Shown here piece by piece: positions 1-6,057 of a stretch of 6,325 nt of DNA. The DNA is taken from positions 1 to 6,325 of the forward strand of contig JAYEHJ010000001.1 of NCBI GenBank assembly GCA_034659435.1. The letters run 5' to 3'. The notes below the pieces were generated by a model. That model made no database searches. It was not told the DNA's origin and was given only the letters and a program-made list of their open reading frames with translations. Within the stretch, counting starts at the first letter, position 1. Every line of letters begins with the position of its first letter. Source of the stretch: JAGLYP01 sp034659435. GTDB lineage: Bacteria > Patescibacteriota > Patescibacteriia > Patescibacteriales > UBA12075. Both the position numbers and the translations under genes were made by a program.

Positions 1-474
1 TCTAATAATTATTTTGAGAACATGCTTGGTGAAACGGCAAATGTAAAAAGAAATAATTTGCTATACGGTCAAATATTAATTTTAAAAGAACAAATGCCTT
101 ATTTCAGTTCTGATAAAAAACAATTTACAAAAGTTGAAAAAATCAATGAAGTAAATTTAAAAAAATATTTTAAACTTGGCTCTGATAACTCTGAAAATCT
201 ATACCATAAGCCGGACATTATGTTTATCGCATTTGTGAAAACAGGAGATGAGAAAAAAATTATTAAAGCGATCAAAGATGAGAAAAAAATATCTAAACGC
301 AAATTTAATAGAAATGAATTAGCGCCATTAATTAAGCTTAAATTTCTCAATACAGCAAATCTTAAAGAAACTTTTTCAGATGAAATAACGGATTTCTTAA
401 TTAAACATGGCAATTTTGAAGAATTTATTGAAGCATTTGTAAATTTAACAAAAGGAAAAATTTATGGGAAATAA
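1..474 (+). CDS. 3' part of an unrecognised lysine-rich protein (5'-truncated by window edge)
   Basis: The frame is open from the first base to a TAA at 472-474 and gives 157 visible residues. The first ATG is at 22, but seven in-frame codons without a stop precede it and no ribosome binding site is visible, so this is probably the C-terminal part of a longer protein. The visible part is rich in Lys, Glu, Asn and Phe and is soluble-looking. It has no membrane segment, signal peptide or cysteine. The middle is strongly basic (KKIIKAIKDEKKISKRKF) and the C-terminal third looks helical (FSDEITDFLIKHGNFEEFIEAF). I do not recognise a family. It is the only plus-strand gene in the window and converges with the DUF3160 gene, with 23 nt between the two stop codons. 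Coding status is supported by length, lysine-rich composition like the neighbours, and its clean abutment with the converging gene. Function is unknown. Confidence 0.7.
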   Translation, partial: SNNYFENMLGETANVKRNNLLYGQILILKEQMPYFSSDKKQFTKVEKINEVNLKKYFKLGSDNSENLYHKPDIMFIAFVKTGDEKKIIKAIKDEKKISKRKFNRNELAPLIKLKFLNTANLKETFSDEITDFLIKHGNFEEFIEAFVNLTKGKIYGK

Positions 475-491
475 TATTTTAAAAAATTTCC
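467..491. terminator. weak inverted repeat between convergent genes, possible bidirectional terminator
   Basis: GGAAAT at 467-472 is complementary to ATTTCC at 486-491, around a 13-nt A/T-only loop. It starts in the last codons of the plus-strand gene and ends just before the stop codon of the minus-strand DUF3160 gene, which is where a shared terminator would be expected. The stem is only six pairs and neither side is followed directly by a clean U-run. Termination is therefore inferred mainly from position. Confidence 0.3.
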
Positions 492-497
492 AAAGGC

Positions 498-2858
498 CTA
501 CTCCTGATAATTAAAAATCGGGCCGAATACTATTACTTTGTCTTCGCCGTTTTTATGGATAAGCGCCAAAAGCTTGGTTTTGTTAATGCTATAAATTGAA
601 TTTTTACCGTTAATATTAATATTAAAAACTTTATCCGCGCTCTTTTCAACCGTATAGCGCCTGGCAAAATCATCTATAACGCGGCAATCATCATTGGAAA
701 TTTTTTGATTATTTAATTCCTTTTTCATAATTCCCGATAATAAAACAAGCTTCTTGTTAAAATCTTTTAATTTAATTGAGGCCGCGTTGGTGTCTTCATT
801 AACCCTGAGAATACTCAACATTTTAATCAACATGGTATTGCGCGCGATTAATTCTTTAATAAAGGCCGGGTTAGCTTCAACATAGTTATATAAATTGCAT
901 GTATTATTGCCAGATCCAAATCCGCCGTTATATTTCTTGCTGTCATAATGCCCTGCTAAAACATCTTCGTTTAAATGCAGATTAACCCAAGCGCCAAGGC
1001 TTGCGTTAAAGTCTTTTTCCTGCTTCCATATTTTATTTTTAGTAAACTCCGGAAAAAAAGCGCTATTATAATTTAGCATTGGCTTTATAATATCCAATGT
1101 TATCCAATATAAATTATTATTCCATGTGTAATTATTAAAAGAGCCTAATTCCTTTCTTATGCCGCCCGCAATCTCATTGTAATTTTGATAATTTACGTTA
1201 TCAACAAAATACTCGCCGCGATAAAAATCTTCAACAGGGCAAACAAGATTTATAATATCCATTCCAATTCCGCCGCAGCGATTTTTTTCAAGCTTTTTCC
1301 GGCAAATTGTTTTATTGGCATTTGCCGGAACAACCTCTTCATTATAAACCAATTCTTCACCGGTTAACTTTTTAAACAAATAATCATTCGGCCAATATTC
1401 AGACTGCAAAAGCCGCATTCCCAAATAAGGGCGCGTTTGAATATCGCGCCTGTCCATGCCGCCTTCTATTTCCGAAAAATTATATTTGGAAACCTTTGCT
1501 TGAATTTTGTAAATATCTTCCAAACGGCTTGGGTTATCCAAAGAAAATATTTCAGAAACATCATAATTTTCGCCAAAAAGCTCCTGTAAAACATTATGAT
1601 AATGCAAATAAGTCAGCTCCTGCCTTAGGCCGCTAAAAAATGAAATAAATTTATACACAATCGCCCATTGATTTTTTAAATCCTGATCGCCGTATAAATC
1701 TTTGGAAATTGAACAAGCGGCGTAAAAATTCAAAATCCAGTCGCTTTTATCAAGCAAACAATCTTCACAGATATCATCTTTATAATATAAAGGAAATTCC
1801 AACTTTAACCATTTTAAGGCAAGATAAAAATTATTTAATTTAGCGCTTGATTTATAATTTTTAGGAACAAAAAAATTTTTATAATCCAATTCATAAAGAA
1901 AAATCGGAGATTTTTCCTGTTTCAACGCCTGCCTGATAAGCTCAACCTCTTTTTCAATATCAATCCGCATATACTCCGGGAGTATAAAACTGTATTTATC
2001 AGCCTCTTGCATGCTGAATTTATTAGGATCGGAAAAACTCACATCTTCAATAATTTGTTCTCCGGTAGGCATTAACAATTTTAAAAGAACCGTAAAATAA
2101 GCCAATTGCAATCGCTGCCCCTCTAAAACCGAATCATTTACCGGACCTAATTCATTATAAGTTCTTTTATAGCGAGCCAATGAAATGTCATACATTGTTT
2201 TTCCAAGATTCCAAATATGTTCATAAAAAACGTTTTTTTCAATCTCTTTGTTTATTTCTTTTAGAGTATTTTGATAATAATAAATTATAAAATCATTTGT
2301 AATGACTATCGGCACATCTTGCGCGGCCAAAGATTGATAGCTGGAAAAAAAATCTTCACTGTCAAAAACGTCTTGTTTTTCTATAATCGCGAAACCGTTT
2401 TTATTTAAATCTTCCAAATACGGATCCAAATTAATTTTTCTGGAAATTTCATAATAATTTTTAACATCAATTTTTATATTCAATGGCAATTTATAAGTGT
2501 TTAAATTTAAATTAAAATCATTTTTCGGCTTTTCATAAAAATAGCCGAAACTGACATTTTCCGCAATCAGCGCCTCGCTTGAAGTTCCTAGATTGTATTT
2601 ATCATCTCCGTTGCTGCCGGAAAAAATCGGCAGTTTATTAACTGAAGATGTGGAAATTTCCACCGGTTTGGATATCGCTGTATTTTCTGTGTTGTTTTTT
2701 TGAAAAAAAACAATCCAAACAATAAAAAATAAAAGCGAAACAATAATTATGCAGCCGATAATTACAAAAATATTGCTGTTGGGGTCAGAAACGGTTGGCC
2801 TGTTTCCAAAAATTCTCTCCCAGCTCTTTATTTCTTTTTTATTATCTTCTAAAAACAT
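498..2858 (-). CDS. DUF3160 family protein, N-terminally membrane-anchored
   Basis: 786 residues from ATG 2858 to TAG 498-500. Residues 1-29 are polar and would be cytoplasmic. Residues 30-52 form one strongly hydrophobic helix (IFVIIGCIIIV...WIVFF) with no lipobox, so the protein is probably anchored with the remaining ~730 residues outside the cell. Residues ~75-125 look like a low-complexity linker. From ~130 on it matches the pattern I associate with DUF3160: PIVITNDFIIYYYQ (183-196), RPYLGMRLL...YLFKKLTG (476-500), SLGAWVNLHLNEDVLAGHY (620-638), NYVEANPAF (658-666) and the terminal VIVFGPIFNYQE, which corresponds to the usual 'GPvFsYYEf' ending. Cysteines at 364/367 (CEDC), 519/528/540, 654 and 725 could form disulfides outside the cell. 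Biochemical function of the family is unknown. The gene has its own promoter directly at the start codon and is probably monocistronic. Family assignment is confident; function is not claimed. Confidence 0.9.
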   Translation of the reverse strand: MFLEDNKKEIKSWERIFGNRPTVSDPNSNIFVIIGCIIIVSLLFFIVWIVFFQKNNTENTAISKPVEISTSSVNKLPIFSGSNGDDKYNLGTSSEALIAENVSFGYFYEKPKNDFNLNLNTYKLPLNIKIDVKNYYEISRKINLDPYLEDLNKNGFAIIEKQDVFDSEDFFSSYQSLAAQDVPIVITNDFIIYYYQNTLKEINKEIEKNVFYEHIWNLGKTMYDISLARYKRTYNELGPVNDSVLEGQRLQLAYFTVLLKLLMPTGEQIIEDVSFSDPNKFSMQEADKYSFILPEYMRIDIEKEVELIRQALKQEKSPIFLYELDYKNFFVPKNYKSSAKLNNFYLALKWLKLEFPLYYKDDICEDCLLDKSDWILNFYAACSISKDLYGDQDLKNQWAIVYKFISFFSGLRQELTYLHYHNVLQELFGENYDVSEIFSLDNPSRLEDIYKIQAKVSKYNFSEIEGGMDRRDIQTRPYLGMRLLQSEYWPNDYLFKKLTGEELVYNEEVVPANANKTICRKKLEKNRCGGIGMDIINLVCPVEDFYRGEYFVDNVNYQNYNEIAGGIRKELGSFNNYTWNNNLYWITLDIIKPMLNYNSAFFPEFTKNKIWKQEKDFNASLGAWVNLHLNEDVLAGHYDSKKYNGGFGSGNNTCNLYNYVEANPAFIKELIARNTMLIKMLSILRVNEDTNAASIKLKDFNKKLVLLSGIMKKELNNQKISNDDCRVIDDFARRYTVEKSADKVFNININGKNSIYSINKTKLLALIHKNGEDKVIVFGPIFNYQE

Positions 2859-2893
2859 ATCTATATTATAACATAATTTTGTAAAATATTAAA
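2859..2893 (-). promoter_or_regulatory. extended -10 promoter of the DUF3160 gene, predicted leaderless
   Basis: On the minus strand TGT-TATAAT is a perfect -10 hexamer (2865-2870) with the TGn extension (2871-2873). Six nucleotides (ATAGAT) separate it from the ATG at 2858, so a transcript starting about seven bases after the -10 would begin on the start codon itself. The region 17 bp upstream is only TTTAAT (2888-2893), a poor -35, which the extended -10 could offset. No Shine-Dalgarno sequence can fit. A small palindrome, ATTTTgtAAAAT (2876-2887), fills the spacer and could be an operator or chance A/T sequence. Confidence 0.65.
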
Positions 2894-2994
2894 AAAGACT
2901 ACAAATTACAAATAGCTACAAATTCACAAATATTATATAATAATTTTTTTATTATTATTTGTGAATTTGTAGCTATTTGTAATTTGTAGTCTTT
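2894..2994. repeat. 39-bp perfect inverted repeat, terminator-like
   Basis: Arms at 2894-2932 and 2956-2994 are perfectly complementary over 39 bp around a 23-nt A/T loop. Each arm is itself two near-identical 17-nt units: CTACAAATTACAAATAG (2899-2915) and CTACAAATTCACAAATA (2916-2932). On the minus strand the hairpin begins inside the TAA stop of the sigma4/HARE gene (2993-2995) and is followed by TTTTTT (2891-2896 region), so it should work as an intrinsic terminator for that gene. In the plus direction the tail (CTTTATTTTATC) is weaker. Composite hairpins built from ACAAATT/ACGAATT units seem familiar to me from intergenic regions of related genomes, so this may be one copy of a dispersed family. 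That last point is recollection, not tested. Confidence 0.85.
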
Positions 2995-4204
2995 ATTTTA
3001 TCAAACTATACTTCCCATTCACCCTGCTGAATTTATCCCTATCCATTAAAGCTAAAATTATAGTTGCTTTTTTTACCATTCTTTTTTCCAAAACCCTTTT
3101 TATAATTTCTTCTCTTTCCAACGCGTCCTCTTCTGATTCATTAAAAATTTCCTCAACAACATCAATAACCGTTCCGTTTTTATACCCCCATTCCTTAAGT
3201 CCGTAAAGCCCTCTTCCGACCAAGACATATTTATCATCTAAAATTAACTCATTATGAACCGTTGCGGGATTTGCTGTTTTGCTGTCAAAGCCAATTTCAT
3301 TTATACTTTCCGCGATTTTAATAAAATGCATCGGTTTTTTAGTATTTTTAAAAATCAAATATATTTTATCATTAATTGTTTTTGGCTTAATCTCCCTGGA
3401 ATTATGCATGCCCCAATGTCCGAATTTATTTTGTTCTATTTTTTTAGCCGATTTTAAAAGAGAATAAAGAGTCTTATTTTCGTTAATTATTTGCGCGTTT
3501 TCATTAAAAAATTTATTTTTCAAAACCCAAAAAATATCCAAACTGCCCTTAACTTTTATTTTTTCTTTATGCTTAGCGTAGCTCTCTAAATTAAATATGC
3601 GCTTAATTATTTCCTCTGTTTTGTAATAAGCCTGCCTATCTTTAATATAAACTAATAATTCCTCAATTAATTCTTGCAAATGGCCTAATTCTTTAAATTT
3701 TAATTTATACGAATTTTTAAAATGCTTTGAATTATTATATTCCTCAAATTCATTATGAAGCAATTTTGTAATTAAAAAATTTAAATAATTTTTATGGATA
3801 AGCTTGTTTTCGCTCTCAACTTTAAACCCGTTTATTGAAAAACTAACCAAGGATTCCAATAAATACTCTTTTTCCATCAATCCGCCATGCTCTTCCAATA
3901 ATTGATAAATTACATTTTTTAGAGTGCTTATATAAGAATCCAAATTTTTAAGCTGCTGCAATTTTTTTACGCTGGCAGATTCTATCTGCCTAATCCTTTC
4001 TCTTGTAAGGCCGTGAACGCCGCCGATATTTTCCAGGGTTTCTTTATTTTTGCCATGCAGGCCATATCTTCTAATAACAACATCGCGCTCTCTTTTAGAC
4101 AGCTCGCTGAATAAATCATTAATTATCTCTATTGCGTCAAGTTTGGCAACCTCCTCTGCTTTTTGATTATCAATAATTTGATCTAATATAGATACATTTT
4201 CCAT
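2993..4204 (-). CDS. sigma-70 region 4 / HARE-HTH transcription regulator
   Basis: 403 residues from ATG 4204 to TAA 2993-2995. A TTG at 4222 would add six residues (MIRFKS). Neither start has a visible ribosome binding site, and I prefer the ATG. Residues ~32-86 are a good sigma-70 region 4: LSKRERDVVIRRYGL, then TLENIGG and the recognition helix GLTRERIRQIE (65-75), ending VKKLQQL. Regions 1-3, including the -10-binding region 2, are absent, so it cannot be a complete sigma factor. Residues ~88-265 are helical and unassigned; LKNVIYQLLEEHGGLMEKEYLLESL may be a degenerate winged helix. Residues ~274-340 match a HARE-HTH domain as in the RNA polymerase delta subunit (INDKIYLIFKNTKKPMHFIKIA, then NPATVHNEL and YVLVGRGLYGLKEWG). 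The last ~58 residues look like a further winged helix (EREEIIKRVLEKRMVKKATI..AL). It probably binds RNA polymerase and/or DNA as an accessory regulator. It is transcribed alone from a strong promoter. Confidence 0.88.
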   Translation of the reverse strand: MENVSILDQIIDNQKAEEVAKLDAIEIINDLFSELSKRERDVVIRRYGLHGKNKETLENIGGVHGLTRERIRQIESASVKKLQQLKNLDSYISTLKNVIYQLLEEHGGLMEKEYLLESLVSFSINGFKVESENKLIHKNYLNFLITKLLHNEFEEYNNSKHFKNSYKLKFKELGHLQELIEELLVYIKDRQAYYKTEEIIKRIFNLESYAKHKEKIKVKGSLDIFWVLKNKFFNENAQIINENKTLYSLLKSAKKIEQNKFGHWGMHNSREIKPKTINDKIYLIFKNTKKPMHFIKIAESINEIGFDSKTANPATVHNELILDDKYVLVGRGLYGLKEWGYKNGTVIDVVEEIFNESEEDALEREEIIKRVLEKRMVKKATIILALMDRDKFSRVNGKYSLIK

Positions 4205-4317
4205 ACTTTTAAAGCGTATCAAGGCATGAGATGCTTGCTTAGCATGAATTAAATTTATGAATTTTGCAATAAAAAATATGTTTTACAAAATGCAAATAAA
4301 TTGTTTTAATTAATATT
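4205..4317 (-). promoter_or_regulatory. 5' leader of the sigma4/HARE gene with a small hairpin
   Basis: The predicted transcript starts near 4317, so about 113 nt precede the ATG at 4204 (95 nt to the alternative TTG at 4222). The leader is A/T-rich. It contains a 5-bp hairpin, ATGCT/AGCAT with a 5-nt loop (4231-4245), nine bases upstream of the TTG, and a near-palindrome TTTTACAAAA (4281-4290). There is no Shine-Dalgarno sequence. No known riboswitch class is recognised. Regulatory function is only suggested by leader length. Confidence 0.35.
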
Positions 4318-4323
4318 GCCAAT

Positions 4324-4352
4324 AATATAGCACAAATTTTAATATTAGTCAA
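4324..4352 (-). promoter_or_regulatory. strong extended -10 promoter of the sigma4/HARE gene
   Basis: On the minus strand, TTGACT (4347-4352) is followed after exactly 17 bp by TATATT (4324-4329), with TGC just upstream of the -10 giving an extended -10. This is the closest match to a housekeeping sigma-70 promoter in the window. It lies between the terminator of the preceding unit and the sigma4/HARE gene, so that gene is read independently. Confidence 0.75.
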
Positions 4353-4403
4353 GGTTGCCTGAAAACAAATCTAAATATATTATAAAATCGCAAATTATTT
4401 GCT

Positions 4404-4444
4404 AACATTAAAAAACTCTTGCATTGCAAGAGTTTTTTAATGTT
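4404..4444. terminator. bidirectional intrinsic terminator after the membrane-protein operon
   Basis: A 41-nt perfect inverted repeat with 20-nt arms and one central base. The core is ACTCTTGCA/TGCAAGAGT, flanked by A6 on one side and T6 on the other, so it reads as stem plus U-run in both directions. On the minus strand it lies 42 nt past the TGA of the ECF-like gene and before the sigma4/HARE promoter, so it ends the two-gene operon. Its position also supports TGA being read as stop here. Confidence 0.9.
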
Positions 4445-4486
4445 ATGCTTTTTTTGACAAACACTATATAAATATTTTTTAAAAAA

Positions 4487-5020
4487 TCAAATCCTTTTTA
4501 TTTTTTTTAAAAAAACCCAAGCGATAAATCCGCCTGTTATTGCGGTTGCCAGCTGCGGCCAAGACATCATTTGCGCGACTTTTGCCATTAACTCCTGCTT
4601 TATCAAGAGTTTACTGATAACGCTTAAACTAAAATATAAAAAAAGAAATTTTAATATCGCGCCGATCGCCAAGCCCGCCCAATATCCTTTTAAATCATTT
4701 TTAAAATAATAGTAAAACCTGTCAACCGTAAGCACAAGAATAACATTTGCCATCATTATAAACGGAATTATCGGAGCGAGAATTGGAGGAATCAATCCGC
4801 CTGCCAAAGCCATTAAGCTTGGCATTAAGCATAAAACAAGCGCGCTGCGAATCCCGACCATAAATAAAGCTATTATTAAAACAGCGTTAACAATTGAACC
4901 GGTCAGCCATTGAACATGTATAAAAAAAGGAATGAAAACAGCAATGCTTGCCAGGACTAAAAAATTAACCAGCGAAACAATATTTGGTTTTGCCAAAACA
5001 TTTTCTTTGATATATCTCAT
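4487..5020 (-). CDS. six-helix membrane protein, ECF transporter S component-like
   Basis: 177 residues from ATG 5020 to TGA 4487-4489. Almost entirely hydrophobic, with about six predicted membrane helices (roughly 14-33, 37-55, 57-75, 78-98, 113-137 and 155-171). It starts with a basic segment (MRYIKENVLAKPN) and ends KKIKRI, consistent with both ends in the cytoplasm. Size, helix number and the central GGLIPPILAPIIPFIMMANVI stretch resemble substrate-binding S components of energy-coupling-factor vitamin/metal importers. Similar proteins are, to my memory, sometimes labelled 'iron hydrogenase', but there is a single cysteine (C64) and no iron-sulfur motif, so that label would be wrong. No T-component or ATPase gene is in the window, so it would have to share a module encoded elsewhere. 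The substrate cannot be told. It lies 41 nt after the upstream gene, in a likely operon. A GGGAG at 5033-5037 is 12 nt from the ATG, rather far for a ribosome binding site. Confidence 0.75.
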   Translation of the reverse strand: MRYIKENVLAKPNIVSLVNFLVLASIAVFIPFFIHVQWLTGSIVNAVLIIALFMVGIRSALVLCLMPSLMALAGGLIPPILAPIIPFIMMANVILVLTVDRFYYYFKNDLKGYWAGLAIGAILKFLFLYFSLSVISKLLIKQELMAKVAQMMSWPQLATAITGGFIAWVFLKKIKRI

Positions 5021-5061
5021 AAATTGAAATTGCTCCCAAATGTATTTTTTTAGGCATACTA

Positions 5062-5904
5062 TTAATCGCTGATTAAATTTAATAATTTTTCCTGCATTGC
5101 GAGCGACAAACGTTCTTGCTTTAATTCCAAGATATTTATAATTTTTTTAAAATAAGAAAATATTTTATTTTCTTTAACTGCCACGGCCTTAGCAACGGCT
5201 GGCGGAGCTATTTTATTTTTATCAAAACTTTCATTTACCTTAAGCTTATAGGCAATTTTACCGAATAGCTCATTTTCTGAAACCTTTATTATATCACCAT
5301 CATGAAAATCGCTTTTATTTTTTACAATATAAACCGCTTTCGCCGCCGCGACAGCCAACGCGCTATGTTTATTTTGCCTAAAATTATCTATTTTCTCATC
5401 GCTTAAATCTTTTTCTTGCTCTCGCAAAAACGCGAAAAAATTATTATCTATAAAATTAACATAATTTTCAACTCTCGCGGGCTGATAATAAACTAATCCA
5501 ATTGATAAAATAAAAGACGCGGCAACAGCTGCGGTAAAAGCTATCCTTTTTGTGCTTAAAAAATTATTTGTTGCGGCAATGCTTAAAAATTTTTCAAATT
5601 TTTTAAGCTCTTTTTTTCCAACATCATTTTTTAAATGCCCGCAGACAACTTCCTTGGCCTCTTTATGAAGATTAAACCATTTGCCGGCGGCAATCTCATC
5701 TTTGTCTTTTAATGCTTCTCTTTCTTCTTTGGGTAAAAAAGCCAATACTTCACTTAATAAAGACGAAATATTTTTAAAATTATTTTTCTTATTTGGAATT
5801 TTTTTAGCTTTAATTATTTGAATCGCTTTTTTGCCATTGTCCGCAATATTAAATTCCCGCGAAAGAAAATCAATTATATTTGTTTTGTTATTTTTGTTGG
5901 GCAT
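5062..5904 (-). CDS. unrecognised single-pass membrane protein
   Basis: 280 residues from ATG 5904 to TAA 5062-5064. A TTG at 5937 would add 11 hydrophobic residues (GITCKIFIIL) but falls inside the structured leader, so the ATG is preferred. Residues 1-118 are lysine-rich and predicted cytoplasmic; they include a conspicuous IIKAKKIPNKKNN stretch and an acidic/basic helix (LPKEEREALKDKDEIAAGKWFNLHKEAKEV). Residues ~120-141 form one membrane helix (RIAFTAAVAASFILSIGLVYY). The remaining ~140 residues would be outside the cell: VENYVNFIDNNFFAFLREQEK, an Ala-rich helix (SALAVAAAKAVYIV) and a helical C-terminus. Cytoplasmic domain, one helix and outside domain is the layout of membrane-bound signalling proteins such as anti-sigma factors, but no such motif is seen, so no function is assigned. 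It is first in an operon with the ECF-like gene. No Shine-Dalgarno sequence precedes the ATG. Confidence 0.78.
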   Translation of the reverse strand: MPNKNNKTNIIDFLSREFNIADNGKKAIQIIKAKKIPNKKNNFKNISSLLSEVLAFLPKEEREALKDKDEIAAGKWFNLHKEAKEVVCGHLKNDVGKKELKKFEKFLSIAATNNFLSTKRIAFTAAVAASFILSIGLVYYQPARVENYVNFIDNNFFAFLREQEKDLSDEKIDNFRQNKHSALAVAAAKAVYIVKNKSDFHDGDIIKVSENELFGKIAYKLKVNESFDKNKIAPPAVAKAVAVKENKIFSYFKKIINILELKQERLSLAMQEKLLNLISD

Positions 5905-6007
5905 GAGGATTATAAAAATTTTACAAGTTATGCCCAAAGGGCACTAACAGTAGTCGGGAATACGCCCCGAAGGAAGTGCCCTTGGGGTATTCAAATTCCT
6001 TGACTAT
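5905..6007 (-). promoter_or_regulatory. structured 5' leader with interleaved inverted repeats
   Basis: About 103 nt lie between the predicted transcription start and the ATG of the single-pass membrane protein. Bases 5931-5992 are 35/62 G+C by my count, far above the surroundings. Within them (plus coordinates) AAGGGCACT (5937-5945) is complementary to AGTGCCCTT (5975-5983), and GAATACgCCCC (5958-5968) to GGGGTATTC (5984-5992). The two pairs interleave (A-B-A'-B'). The second hairpin extends inward through AAGG (5970-5973)/CCTT (5980-5983) to 13 pairs with two bulged bases. A third small hairpin is TGCCC-AAA-GGGCA (5931-5943). Two alternative folds therefore compete for the same strands, as in an attenuator or riboswitch. 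No known riboswitch class is recognised. Confidence 0.6.
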
Positions 6008-6013
6008 AAATAT

Positions 6014-6041
6014 ATTATAACATATTTTTTAAAATTTCCAA
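6014..6041 (-). promoter_or_regulatory. extended -10 promoter of the membrane-protein operon
   Basis: On the minus strand TTGGAA (6036-6041, four of six bases of the -35 consensus) is followed after 16 bp by TATAAT (6014-6019) with TGT directly upstream, an extended -10. Transcription would start near 6007, placing the G+C-rich hairpin block in the mRNA leader. The -35 overlaps a small A/T inverted repeat (AAAATTT/AAATTTT, 6031-6047). A second TATAAT at 5909-5914 sits only four bases from the ATG, which is too close for a normal start. Confidence 0.6.
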
Positions 6042-6057
6042 AATTTTCACTGATGCC

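Noticed and set aside
99..413. 104-codon minus-strand frame
   Set aside because: It is antisense to the plus-strand partial gene, which has the lysine-rich codon use of the neighbours and abuts the converging gene properly.
1185..1367. 60-codon plus-strand reading frame
   Set aside because: It lies wholly inside the DUF3160 gene on the other strand, has no ribosome binding site and has a composition typical of a shadow frame.
2894..2994. CRISPR repeat or insertion-sequence ends
   Set aside because: There is one inverted pair only, with no spaced direct repeats, no transposase and a 23-nt loop; a terminator-like palindrome fits better.
3254..3467. Two overlapping plus-strand frames of 62 and 67 codons
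   Set aside because: Both are antisense to the sigma4/HARE coding sequence at the HARE region; they are shadows of a real gene.
4454..4459. Consensus -35 TTGACA on the plus strand
   Set aside because: No -10 lies 16-18 bp downstream (TATAAA is only about 7 bp away) and no plus-strand gene follows.
4487..4489. TGA read as glycine (code 25)
   Set aside because: Read-through would run into the terminator stem; the ECF-like and repeat-protein genes both end naturally at TGA.
5909..5914. Second TATAAT as a leaderless promoter for the 280-residue protein
   Set aside because: It is only four bases from the ATG and has a poor -35 (TTGGGC); the upstream extended -10 promoter is better.
5937..5992. 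Full H-type pseudoknot from the two interleaved stems
   Set aside because: The zero-length linker between the adjacent arms cannot span a 9-bp stem, so both full stems cannot form at once; competing hairpins are the better reading.
5818..6003. 61-codon plus-strand frame across the operon leader
   Set aside because: It is antisense to the start of the membrane-protein gene and runs through the hairpin block; the structure explains this sequence better than coding does.
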